A DNA stretch of 64,000 bases from Trichinella spiralis. Its lineage: Eukaryota > Nematoda > Enoplea > Trichinellida > Trichinellidae. The notes below the pieces were generated by a model. That model was not told the origin of the DNA. It worked only from the letters and a program-made list of their open reading frames with translations, and ran no database searches. The translations under genes were made by a program, and so were the position numbers. The stretch lies in assembly GCA_000181795.3 (NCBI GenBank), contig CM012954.1:2146389-2210388 (forward strand), read 5' to 3'. Below, in pieces: positions 39,682 through 52,523 of this stretch. Every line of letters starts with the position of its first letter. Positions within the stretch are counted from its first letter, which is position 1.

Positions 39682-42600
39682 TCAGAAACCAGTAATAATA
39701 CAGTACGATTCAAGACTGGACAAGAGCACGTAAAGTATCCAGAGTGAAATGAAACACAGAACAGTGGCGATTTTATAACCCAACGGACCACCGAGCTCAC
39801 CACCAACTGGCTTTGAACGCCTTGCGACTAGGATTGCAATGCAAAAGGTCGCTTCGATACAGTAAATAGTCACTGAAAATGCTAGTGTTCCTGGTTGAAC
39901 CTGAAACTGTTGACCATGCAAGGAATGGTAGACGGCCGCCACGGTCCAGGCGATTCCAATGCCCAGGAATACGTTAACTGCATTGCTTCCTGTGACGTTG
40001 CCGATGCTTGAATCAGCATAGCTGTCTTGCACAGCCGACACGTGACTAGCGAACGTATCTACGAAAGAATTTTATTGGTATTTTTTTGTTAATTTTGTAA
40101 ATAAATGCAACAGCATAATACCTGGAACGCTGGTACCGATGGCGACGAATGTGATCGCCGTTACCGCATCCATCAAGCCAATTGTGCAGCCGAAATGGTT
40201 AGCCAAGTCTCCAATCAAGGCAGTGATCACACCGATCAGAATAATTGACACGATGAAGCATGCCCATCCGTTCCAGTATTCTTTAAAAAAAGTTACTCTG
40301 AATAGCCGATGACGAGCGTTTCCAATTTCATCTTACCCGTCGGTGGCATGAATGCACATAATATTTTCCATGGAGCAGATAGGAAATGCATTGCATAGCC
40401 CAATAGGTTGGGTTTGGTCGTTTCATCTTCTTTGCCTGTATTTCTGTTTATTTTATATGCATATATATACAAGGAGAAATAATTTTACCAGATGGTAAAG
40501 AAAATGCGTCGATGAATTGTTCTCTCCACGTTGTAGTGCCCATGATAAGTGATACATTCGCCTTTTTGATTAGCATGTCGACGGCTCCCTGAATTTTTTG
40601 TTTTTAAATTACAGAGCACGACAATCAAATCTCGGAACTTTTTTATTTGGTCATTTTTCACGAACTTACTCGAAATTCACGACTTTCTTTTATTCTCACA
40701 GTGCACTTGGTCAATGAGCCAAGCGCCGGCTTGCCGAGTTCAGCAATGCGCTTTTCGTCTGTCATCAGAGAATCATTTTCCAAAGGTTTTGTCATATGTA
40801 TTTTATCTTCTAGTATCAAAGGTGATATTTATTTTTTTTTTATTTTAAGTGCAATACAACTGCAAAATAATTTTTATAAAAAGAAGCTAAATTGGAATGT
40901 TATAATAAAAGCACTTTAAAAAATATTTTTGTATGCATATTTATTTCTTTAATCATCTATTTATTCATATGAATTAATCTAAAATTTTAATTCAAGAAAA
41001 CTTCATACAGTATGAATTTAAAAAACAAGTTCAAATATTTGAAAACTGTAGTACTGTTTTTGACGGCCTGCCAGTCATTTTTGTTCTGTGCCTTTAGTCG
41101 GTACGTACTGAACTGAGGTATGTGCATGTAATCATATTAATGTCAGTTAATTATTATTGCTTGAACTTTGTCTGAATAAATTATTATAAATTGATTTAAG
41201 AAGAGTTAATTGTTTTTTTTCTTAGGTTGTGAAAAAAGCTGTTTATCACCTTCAGTTTTGTCGGCACGAATTGGTTGTAGAATTTCAATATGGAAAAACT
41301 CTGACCGTTCGTACTGTTCTTTGTTGATAATTCCGATTTCAATCGTCTTCCTGAAAGCAATAAATAAATGGTGGTGTGATTCAAAGCGGCGTGTGTGACA
41401 ATATAAGTTTGGAGCAATGGAACATTCGTCTACCATAAACAAAAGACTTCGAAAGGTAAGTTTCAATGAAAATTTTTTGCGTGTAATTCAGTTCAAATTC
41501 CAATACATTCAACGCGAAGCAGTTAAGTGACCATTTTTCTTCGAAGGGTTCAATTTTATAAGGTTATAAACTAACTGTCAAGGCTTTCTCTGTCAAATTA
41601 AGTGAGCAGTTGATTTAAAAAAAGCGATTTATTGATTCGAAGCGGGAAATTTATTATTTTGTTTTATGCGTATGATTTGATTTACTGAAAGCAGAAATGA
41701 TTCGGAAAGAATTTTAAAGCAATTTTTTGAAAAAACTGCCAAAATTATTAGTCTGTTCATGAGTATTTTCTGTTTGTGTAAACGTCTGTTAATCTTTACT
41801 CACAAATTACATTTGCTTGTAAAATGGGTATTTATGGCTTACTGTAGGATGCTTTGAATTTCAAGTTTAGTAATTTATCAGTTTTGATAATAATTTACTT
41901 ATATCTGGCAGCATCAGTTATCGAAATTCTAAACGTGTGATGAATTTCCTAATTCATTGCGAGTAGGTGTTTTGTATTTTCCAACTGTATACGTGTGGGA
42001 GAAGAGAAATATTTTTCAGTTAGGGTGGGACATTGTGGAAAATGGTTCGAGTGATAAAGATGGAAATTTGACTACAGTAAAGTGATCTTCGGGGAATAAA
42101 AATAAAGTGAAGTTAACTTTACAATGGAAATATGCACAAAACTTACTGAGTTTCTTCGTTTTCGAACAGCAGTTCACTTTCCGCTGGTTCATAGTCGACA
42201 TTCCCCTTTCCCGTTCCGTCTATAGTTCGATAAGGTAGTAGAACTCTGCCTCGGCAACCACTGTTGCGCAGCACATTAACCGAAACGTGTCCACGAGATT
42301 CGGGCACTTCGTAATTTTCTTTTTCAAACGTGAATATTCCGGAATGGTCATCGTCTAAAATCATGACCGTGGCAATTGATGGTGTGATGAGCTTGGCGAT
42401 TGGTTGGCTTGACAGTGCCGATGGATCGAGTACAAATCCATCCCGTGTACGAATTTTTAAATTTTCTGCAAAATAAAAGTAGAACTGAGCAAAAAAGCAA
42501 AATACATCGACGATCGACGGCAACTGTATACCCAGAAACACGTAGAAGTGTTCATCTTCTTCGAAAACGTCATCGTCGATAACTTGGATTTCAATGAACG

Positions 42601-43936
42601 CCTCTTGTTGATTGGATTCAATAATCAAAGTCCCACTGGCCGATTCATAATCAGAACCAGCGTTAGCGGTACCATCTTCGGTTCTGTAGTCGACCAGAAT
42701 GGTCACGTCAGGTGGTCCACCTTGGCGTTCCACTCTCAGACGGACCGTACCGACATTTTCCAACACTGTGTAATGGCATGGATTGAAGAATACTTTGCAG
42801 GTCAGCAAATCAGAATGATTCCACGTCGACTGGAGGTTGGCCCTGCTGCGCTGGTGTACTTTGCGCATGCTATTTTCGACCAAATCCCCGCCGCCGGTGA
42901 TGCGTCGGATCGCTTGTACACGGTAGAAGGCTCGACTCTTTTTTGCCCTTTTCATAAGCTCACAAGCGGCTTGGTCTTGCAAGGCGACAATGTCGGCGTC
43001 AGGATGGCTTTGTCTGAGATCTCGAAAAATCCTCAAATAATCACGACGCTGATGTTCGAATTCCTCATCTTCGGTGGACATGTGCCGGTGTTTGTTGACC
43101 AAAGCGTCGACCACTGCCTGGTCGTTGTCGTTGTTTTCACTTCCGGAGACACGCCGGTTGAAAGCGAACGCTCGCAGACCGTGGCTGTCGGCTCGGTAGC
43201 GCATCGATACGAACTTCTTCAGCGACATCTTCTTGTCGGCCATGAAAGCCGTCGCGACGGTCAACGGGAAAAATAGGAACGTCACGAATCCTTCCCAGAC
43301 CTCGATTACCCCCGGACTGAACACGGCCAGTATCAGATAAAGCCAGATGTAGGCGAAGATGCTCCACAGCGCGGTGACCAAGAACACGTTCAAGTGCTGC
43401 TGGCGTCGTACCTCGGCTTTGGGTATCGCCGCCACGCAGATGGCGATGATCATGAACAAATTGAACGCCGCACTGCCGACGATGGTATTGGGCCCCAGGT
43501 CACCGGCTTGGAATCCATTGCCGCAGATTTCTATCAGCGAGAGCAGAATTTCCGGCGCCGACGAGCCCAACGCCATCAGAGTCAAATTCGACACCGTCTC
43601 GTTCCACACTCGTACGGTCAGCTTCACCTTGGTGCCGTCTTTTTTGCGAACACTGACCGTCCTCTCTTGGCTGGTGATCACCTCGATGGCGGCCATGAAG
43701 CGGTCTGCCGCTATGGACACGCCCAAAAACATGTACACCAACGCGCACAGGTACACAACTGCTCGACCCACCCTGACGACCATGCTCGTCTGCTCTACCG
43801 GCGGCTGCCACAGGGGTATGACGAGGCCTTCTTTGCACAGACTCCGCGTTGTGGAACTGCAGTTGCTCGCCCCGACCATGCACCACGTCCACGCCACTGC
43901 TGTCCATGAGTAGAAAATCCACCTCAGCGTCGGCAT
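39682..43936 (-). CDS. ncx: Na+/Ca2+ exchanger (NCX, SLC8 family)
   Basis: Eight exons on the minus strand: 43936-42532, 42465-42147, 41350-41250, 40758-40670, 40588-40489, 40435-40337, 40280-40122, 40058-39682; 882 aa. A probable signal segment is followed by TM helices with the alpha-1 repeat (LGSSAPEILLSLIEICGNGF ... PNTIVGSAAFNLF), the XIP-like basic region, Calx-beta domain 1 with YRTEDGTANAGSDYE and DDDVFEEDE intact, Calx-beta domain 2, and the second TM block with alpha-2 (TSVPDTFAS ... IGNVTGSNAVNVFLGIGIAW), ending SSLESYCIITGF. It exports Ca2+ across the plasma membrane in exchange for Na+. In CBD2 the usual acidic IIDDEEYEKN segment reads IINKEQYERS. The 66-bp first intron is stopless and in frame. 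The worm family has several ncx genes; which one this is cannot be told. Confidence 0.95.
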
Positions 43937-44129
43937 GTCGCCGACGCTGTCTTACCTGGCTATCCGTTTAGCTGTTCACTTAATTAGCTTGACACGGCAC
44001 CGTTTTTTGACTAAATTGTTTTCAACATTAACTTTATTTCAATGATTAATTTTAGTTTAATTGATTTTAAACCAGCCACATTTCAACAAACAAAGTCCCC
44101 TACCTCAATTTTTGAATCTCTTTCCATCA

Positions 44130-44131
<2 letters not shown>

Positions 44132-44160
<29 letters not shown>
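44132..44160. repeat. (AT)n microsatellite
   Basis: About 14 AT dinucleotides just upstream of the NCX coding region. Confidence 0.9.
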
Positions 44161-44163
<3 letters not shown>

Positions 44164-47100
44164 TAAAGTAATTTTTTGTCAGTTCACTTACAGGGATAAT
44201 TTTCAAATGTAAACCAGAGTATAAGCAATGAATCGGATAATAATGATAACCGATCAAAGGGTGATTTTGCACTAGGGGTTGGACACCGAGAGAGAAAGAG
44301 AATAAGTAATCTATTGCAAAGTGCATTTTATCGATTGAGAACTGCACAGAGTCAGAAAATGTGTCATTATAAACAGAGCGTTTTTTTTTCTTTAATTTCA
44401 ACCGATGCAACATCATTTTTCCAGGTATATATTTTTTTTAAATAATATTTTGTTTTCTATTCTTATTGTTAATTAGCTTTCTTCTTTTTAATTATTGGGG
44501 TGTACTTTTTATTCAAAACTTATTTGCATTACTCATTATTGTCTTTACTGTTGGAATCATTAGCATAATTGTATCCTATGAGATGTGATACTTATCATGC
44601 TTCTTCTCTTGCTGAACAGAACAATCAGTAATGAAAGTATAACCATTGTGTATATGAATGGCAGATCCATAGGATGAAATTCTTCTGTTTGACATATTTA
44701 TTGTAAAACCGTATCTGCTATGGTTTTTGTTTCTATTTAAAATGTGTTGATCGATGGGAGTTGATAGATTGAAAATTGAAATTGAAAAAAGAAAAAAACT
44801 GCTAAAAGGGAGTTGATTGTACTTGTTGAATTTTGTTTCTCGAATTCAGTGCGGTTGAATGAGTAGTTAAATGATTTTTTCAAACGGAAATATCATTCAA
44901 ATTGAATGGGTCTCCATTCGATTATTTTTCTGCTAATGAGAGGGAAGGTAAGTAGGACTGGCTTTTATCTGTTATTCTTCACAATTCCATACGTTAATAT
45001 GCACGTTAAACTTATAAACTGAACATATTTAATCAAATATGTCATGAATAGTGCATTGCAGAACGACAAAATGTATGCCCTACTGAAAAACGATATACAT
45101 ATTATAATAATGCTCATTGAATGCCTTTTTTTCTCGACGATGTTGAGTGATGATAATTTGCCCGAATAATAAACTTGATGTGAAAATTGTTTCTTCACTA
45201 TGAAAAATATTTCAATTTTTTTTATTAAAAATTATGACTTCATTGGGAAATGTTCTTATTTGTATGGATAGTAAAAGTAAATTCATTAAAAAAGTAATTT
45301 TCGGTTTTCTAAAGAGAAATTTTTATTTTGTCTGCTGTTTGGTTTCATAACATAATCAATGAAAGCTCATCTTCAATGATGCGCAACTGACTTTCAGAAC
45401 CGAATGATTTTACAAACTCATCAGCTTAGCATTGCTCATATTTTAAATCATATAATAAATATTGCATAATAAGTGTAATTTTTTTCCATTGCAGAAAATT
45501 CTGTATGAAAATGATAGAATGTAAGAGAATAACAGTTGCCGCCATTGTGAAACTGACATTTTAATAATTACTCGTTTTTGATTTTGAATTGTTGATAATT
45601 ATGATACCATATTTGGCTATTAGATGTGTTTTTCTGTGATAAGGAGAGCGTAAGCTAGAATGTGGTCGAATTAAAATAGCTTGGTTAAATGGAAATTTAC
45701 CCCGAATAGCCGCAAGTTGCAGAGCACAGAGATGAAATTCAAATATTCCTTTCACTTGATTAGTAGAAATTGAACTGATGTCAATTTTTCTTCACCTGAT
45801 GTATGATTCAAAAATATTGATCAATCCGAATTTGTGGCAATTTCATATGAGCTTGATGGAGAATGTTTTCATTAAAACCTACTAATATCCTATCTAGGAA
45901 AATTGCATAATATTATGCTTTGACGTGTGATTAGAAGAAAATTAAACGAATAGAACTTAATTCCAAAGTAAACAAAACGTAATGTACTGGATGGCATGTG
46001 AACAAGTGCATATGCGTCTAGGTGGGAAGAAAATAGAATTTTAAATTTAAAACAATACATGTATTGATACAGATATCGAACAAACATAATTCGTTTTAAT
46101 CTTGTTGTTGATTTAAAGCTTAAAATTTTATTCTGGAAGAGATGTGAAATTATTGCAGCGTTATTGTTTTGAATAATTTCACAGAAATGAATTAATTGTT
46201 GTTGCAACTGGGTAAAATGAAAACTGGAATTTATTAATTTCGTTCTCATGAACAACAATTTAAAACAAGCTTATTTTGCAAGTGAAACTGTTGAAAAATT
46301 AAAACAACTGTGATGAGCTGCTTGTTTTTCTAGCCTTTCATTCATCTTATTCAACAATGAACAGGAAGGATGATTATTGTCCATTAATAATAAAGATGTA
46401 TTATTGATTGCTACTACTGTCTTCTCTGAACTGTTGCCGACCGACTTTAGCACTTAAACGGCTACAAATTTAAACAATTAGCAACTGAATAGTCGTATTT
46501 CTATTGTTTTGTGTTGCAATTTCGCGTAGCATTGTTGCGGCGGAAGTTACTGGAATGGTGCAGAAATTATTTTTCAACTTTGCTAATTGTTCGATAATTT
46601 CACCTCTGTTCATCACAAGATGAGATTATTCATTGTCTGTGTAAGCTTAGCTTTGGTAAATAGCATAAAAATTGCGCCATAATAAATAGGATGTAGATTT
46701 CCTTTCACGTTTCAGTTCATATTTTGATCGTTTGCTTTTCATTCAATTAAAATGGAAATTGATCAACTGAAATAATCTTCCTTGAACGAAGTGATAAGTT
46801 GTTAGCATCGTGTTTAGGAAACATCGAACAATTTGCCGCGAACTGCTTGCTCTTCAAAAGTGCTATTCGATTTCTTCATCGGCTTTTCAAACAATAATCG
46901 AACATTAGATTTCTGACCTCATATCAGAAATGGAAATCATGGAATGAAATGATCTTAGCTTAGCTTGTTTATTATTGAAAATTTAAATAGAATCTCGCTT
47001 TTGAATGTAAAATTTACCATCGCAATGAATGAATGCAGTTAATGATTGAAGAGAGAAAATAATATTAATTCAAATGTTCTTTCTACTGTCGATTTACCCT

Positions 47101-48540
47101 GCAATGTTGAGCTTGTAACAAGATCTGTATGGCTTAAACAATTTTAAGTGATGCAAATTGGAAAAAATCGATGCTGTTGTTCACTTTTATTATACTTGAC
47201 TAATGATTGTTTATTGAAAAGTGAAACAAACAACAGCAGGTAGCAGGTATTATATAAATTTTGAAAATCTCAATTTTTCTTGAACAAAGTAATGAAATTG
47301 AATGAACAACATTTGCATACAAACTGAGTTAACTAACAGTGTGGCAGCAGCTGTTGAAGCAAGCTAGCTGTCTATCTGTCAGCTTCATACATGCGCAGAC
47401 AAACAAACACGTAGGAGGGTATAGAGATGGGAACTTTTGAAGTGGCTTGTTGACTTGTTTGTTCAGCATGAGCGATTATTCAATTAGCTAATCTTGAATG
47501 ACTGTTTGAAGTTGAAGAAACTATCCTCTTGTCGTATTTAACTGATGAATGACAACTTTTTTTCTTTTCTCTTTTATTTAAGATGCTATTTAGTCTTATT
47601 TGATTATTTTCTATATACACAGTGGTTAGTGTTGTCATTATAAATGACCATTTTGTGATTTTGTTTTGTAAGATTGATCGACTTTCAAGGCAAACAACTT
47701 TTTTTAAGAAACGTTTTGCCTGTATACGTTGCTCATGCGATATATGGTCAATGATTGCATTTACTTGTGATTAAAAATACGACAATTTCATTCACATCAC
47801 TTACTTATATATATCCCATCATTTAATACAAATAAGCTGACATTTGCTTGATATTTAAAGATAATATTGAAATTTTATGTTGAAAATTTACTTAAAATGA
47901 AAAGAAGACAAACCCCCATTTTTATTAAAAAAAAGCTTTTTTGTTGAAGCTATTCATTCATTCGAATATCTGTGCGTATTGTATACATGATAAGCCAGGT
48001 GGAATGCGATGTTGAAATTAGAATAATTTGTGTAAAGTAATGTTTCTCATTTTCTTATTATTTTGTAATTAGACTGGATAAATAGTTGAGAAAAATGTCA
48101 GATGCTTGCCAGATTTTAGTTCCGTACAGTGAGATTGGTAGGATGAGTGGTGTGAAAAGCGTGAATTGCATCGTCGTTGGCATTAGGCTTCATGTTTGAA
48201 ATCGGCTATACACGAAAAAGCAATCAACTAAATGCATTTTTACACGTCTATTAACAAAGCTATGAAACATAGCTAGTAAAACACATTGGGGAAAGACATC
48301 TCTCTGTTTTGAGTTTCAATTTATTTCCTTTGTTCTATTTACTAATTTACAATAATGAAATTGAACTTACCTTAAACGGATCTGTACAACGTAAGCATGG
48401 TGTGAATTTGGGAGCATGTTTGGCGTGTAACAGTATTTATGTAATTATGTAAAGTTAGAGATTGTTGTCAGTTGGGATATATTCAAATAAATTTGTTGGG
48501 AAACTGTCAATTTTACAATGAAGCTTCAAAAGCAACCAGT

Positions 48541-48604
48541 TGGGTGGTTGGTTGTCTGGTTGGCTGGCTGGTCGGTAGGTTGGTTGGTTGGTTGGTTGGT
48601 TGGT
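48541..48604. repeat. (GGTT)n tetranucleotide tract
   Basis: Degenerate then perfect GGTT units, one of the few G-rich tracts in a C/G-poor region, at the start of a GC-richer patch. Confidence 0.9.
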
Positions 48605-50473
48605 CAGCTTAACGACTGGACGTTTCAGTAAGTAAGCAGTAAGCTGAATTCAGTCAGTGAAAAGGTAATGTAGAGAAGCGTGTTTTGGAAACCGGCTACA
48701 AACAGAACCCATCGATGGAAACGTTTTTGGCGGTCAATAAAAAGACCGCGTGGGCAATTAGCAGGTCGGCCATGCGCGCATATTCAATTTACCAGTTGGC
48801 CGGCACCGAGAGAAAGAGAGACTGAGAACCGGTCACCGTATTGAATGCTTTTACCTTCAAAAGCAAAAACGAATCAGACAGAAGCTATTTTTTTTCTTTC
48901 CTTTTTTTAAGCCAAACTCATTATCTTATTGACACTGCTGCTTTGGAGAGCACAGAAGCGGAGATCAGGGCTGTAGAAAGGGCAGTGGACAGAGGCTATT
49001 TGTTTGTATGCGTTTTTTTCAGTTGCTCATCTTTGACACAGTTGATGCTGCAAGTGGACAATTGAACAATTTGCCTAACACGCTGGCACGATTTTCTCAT
49101 ATGCTGCATTCTCAAAATTCTGTCTGTCTCAGTATATTTTCTCTCTCTGTGTGTGTGTGTGTCTGCCTGCGGTGACAACGATGTCATCGATCGCGCGTAT
49201 TTCATTCAGTTTATGACACATCGAGCGACGACAAGGTTGAACAAAAAGGATATTCACCTCCATTCTCTTGATAAATTTTGCAGTTGTTTTTTTTAATGTT
49301 TTTGTTTTTGAAATGTTTTATTGGAAATTTTCAAATAGCTAAACTTCCGAATATGTCCACCCTTTCAACAGTGAGAATGGAGGAAATGATTCAACAGCGC
49401 GAAGAATATTATTAAAAATTTACATTGTCATCTCTGACGTTATAATCGCTGAATAATGATAGATAGAACGCTTCATTAATTTGGTGACGTTGAAATTTTA
49501 TTGGAATTGTGAAAACAACTGTCGAGAGGCAGGCACCAGAGGGGGAGGGAAGGGTGAGAGACAGAGAGCAAAATTTCTGTTCTGCTTTTTCAATTTTATA
49601 TATTATTTGTTGTTGAATTTGAAAAATTGTTATAAAATTAGATTTTCTTTTTGCAGCAGCATTTTCACGAAGAAACTAGGCTTTTATAAATAAGCGAAAA
49701 CGGTAACAAGATGATTTTTCTCCTTTGTTCGAGAAATGCCAACATTTCTTCTTTCAATATTTATGCTCTTTTCATGAATGGGAAAACCGAAAGAAAAAGT
49801 AAATCTAATTAAACGAAGCATTTATTTGTTTATTTATTTTACTTTTTACACACAAACTGAGCAAAATTTATGGTAGTTCTTCTTTTTATTCTGAATGATT
49901 TATTCCATTTTTTTGAAGCATACGTGAAATTGTTTTTTCGACTTGCGAAACTAAGCAATACAGGCAGGCAGTTGTGATTTATTGAACTTTTATCTGATGA
50001 CATCAGTACTGAAGCGCAAACAAGCGGTTGACACCGACTGAAGCAGAAATTAGCGTCCATTTTTTTATTGGAAAATTCTGATTCACTTATCCATCACAAA
50101 TATATATATGTATATATTTGCAAATTTGAACAATCATTTTCTATATAGTGCTGAAAAAAATGCTCACTGCTTCATTTCAAATGAACAATATTTCATTTTA
50201 ACAATGTATGTCAGAGAAAATTCATTGTGCCGTTTTAGAAATTGAAATTTCATTTGACAGAGAATTAATTCATTTGCAGACTGAAAGACAAACTTTTTCT
50301 TCAACTGAGAGACGTGATTCATGGTTGATGTTGGTCTTTTTAATTTCAAATTCAATGCAAGCAAAAATAACTAATAAAGTGATAAATAAAATAATATCAG
50401 GTGTTCTTAGGCAAATTTTTGAAATCTCATACGCTTGTTTCTCTTCCTAGTAGAAGAGGAGAATGTGAAAGTG

Positions 50474-50474
<1 letters not shown>

Positions 50475-50527
<53 letters not shown>
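50475..50527. repeat. (AT)n microsatellite, longest in the window
   Basis: About 26 uninterrupted AT dinucleotides in the long gene-free region. Confidence 0.95.
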
Positions 50528-50529
<2 letters not shown>

Positions 50530-52495
50530 TTTAGAACAGTTATTTCTTGTTCAATATTATAGTCGCTTGAAATAAGTCAATAATATTCAGTTTCAATTGG
50601 TAAATTTGTTACTATTTTCTTCAACAATACAAGCCATCGTCATGTGTCATGCAGATTCTTGTTAGATTTGTTGGTCTAGTTTTTATTTTATTGATTGTCA
50701 CCTTTGAACGAAAAATAAGACATTTTTAACGATGCTTATCTTGGAAAATTTAATTTTACAATCTTGCATTCTATTAGTTTTTATACTTTTTCAATTATTA
50801 AACATCCTTATCCGTGACTAACCGTTGGTTTAAAGTTGAAAAACTGAGGTTGAAGAAGAAGAAGAAGCGATTTGATTTTGCTTTTCATGTTAACTTTTTC
50901 AAACGATCATCACATCTGTCTCTCTTCTTTCACTAGAACTTCAACCCCGGATATAAAATATGCATGCGTGCATGAACATAAATTTATTTATCTTTGACAT
51001 TTTGCAGATAATTTATTGCGGTCTATAATTTCGGACTGTTGATTAATGATGTACAAGTGGTAACATTTGTGCTTTGTTTATGCTCTCGAAACATAATATA
51101 TATCTTGTGGGAGGTGATGATTTTTTGGAGATAAGCTTTTATTGAAATATTGTTTCTCCTCTACTCAAAAGAAAATGAATGAATTTCTGCAGTGTAAATG
51201 ATATTTTTAAATAATTCTGTAAAAGGTGAAACAACAGTGAGAAAGCAAAATTGATCAATATCCGTATTTCTTTATGGCTGAAGAAAACAAAATTGTCCAT
51301 TGATATTATAAGTTAAGATTCTTAATCATGACATATGACAAGGGGCTGCGATCCGTTCAGCTTACATGTGTTGATTACAAATGATGAATAAAAGCGAAAG
51401 TGCACTTTAAGATTGACAGTTTTGTTTACCTTGAAATAGCTTGGAAGTGTGTTCGTTTTTAGCTATTTTTGTGCATATCCTTAGCAAAGAAGTTTTGAAA
51501 TTTGATCAGAACAGCCAACTGCACGAAATGCTCTTTCTATTGCTAAAAGTGAACAAATGTTTCTCTTCGAAGTCGGATGCACGCAAGAAAAATTTATTAG
51601 CCTAGATTTTAGTTTGTTAGTTTCTATTTAATTTAATGTCAACATTAATTTTCAAATTTTTCGCATTTCAAAAGCGTCGCATTGTAATTTTACGAATACG
51701 CTGTAGTTTGTATAGATGAGCATCAATTTATGTTCAGAATAGATTAAATGGGCTTTTGTTTCCTGCAATTGTCATTGCCGTTTAGATCGCGCACACGCTG
51801 CATGCACACGTTTTACTGCCGTGCTCATTGTCTTATTAACCATTTGTTTGGCATTGAAGAAACATCTTAACTTAGAAATTGCAGCAAAGCCTTCTTTTCA
51901 AGTCTCCCTCTAGCTGTGCTTGTTTTAATTTAATTTTCATTAACCTACTCTTTGCTTTCTGCGTTCTTTGCTTCATACCAACGGTTGTGGATGGGCGAAT
52001 ATGAATATATTAAAAGTTAATAAAGAATACTTTATATTCATCGTCAAAGGGAAAATTGACTAACAATCATTGAATCCACTATTGAGATTTTGCATTCGTA
52101 CACTTGTGTTGTCGATTTGTTCAATTCAAAATGAATACGTTTGTTTATTCATCTGTCTATTGCGGTGAAATTATATCCTTCGGGATTTATATTAAATTTG
52201 TTAAAAATAAATATTTTTCAAACTTATGAAACAACGATGCATTAAAAATTATTGTTTTTCAATAGGTACGAATTAAAATCTACTATTTCTACTACGTTCC
52301 TTTATGTTAAATGAATAGATATTTATTTCAACAGCATCATCATCATCAACGACAACAACAACAACAACACTGGCAGAGTTAGTTGTAAAATCATGTAAAG
52401 CAGAATGTTACATAAGTTTCGTTACATGAGAACAGATCGATGGATGATTTATGATGAAATTGGTGATAAAATCTTCAAAACAGACAAATAGGTAT

Positions 52496-52523
52496 ATAGA
52501 TAGATAGATAGATAGATATATAT
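52496..52523. repeat. (GATA)n microsatellite
   Basis: Several GATA tetranucleotides running into a short TA run. Confidence 0.9.

Noticed and set aside
42548-43276. 242-codon plus-strand ORF
   Set aside because: Antisense of the large NCX exon; the minus-strand frame has transporter and Calx-beta motifs.
43359-43913. 184- and 171-codon plus-strand ORFs
   Set aside because: Antisense shadows of the first NCX transmembrane block.
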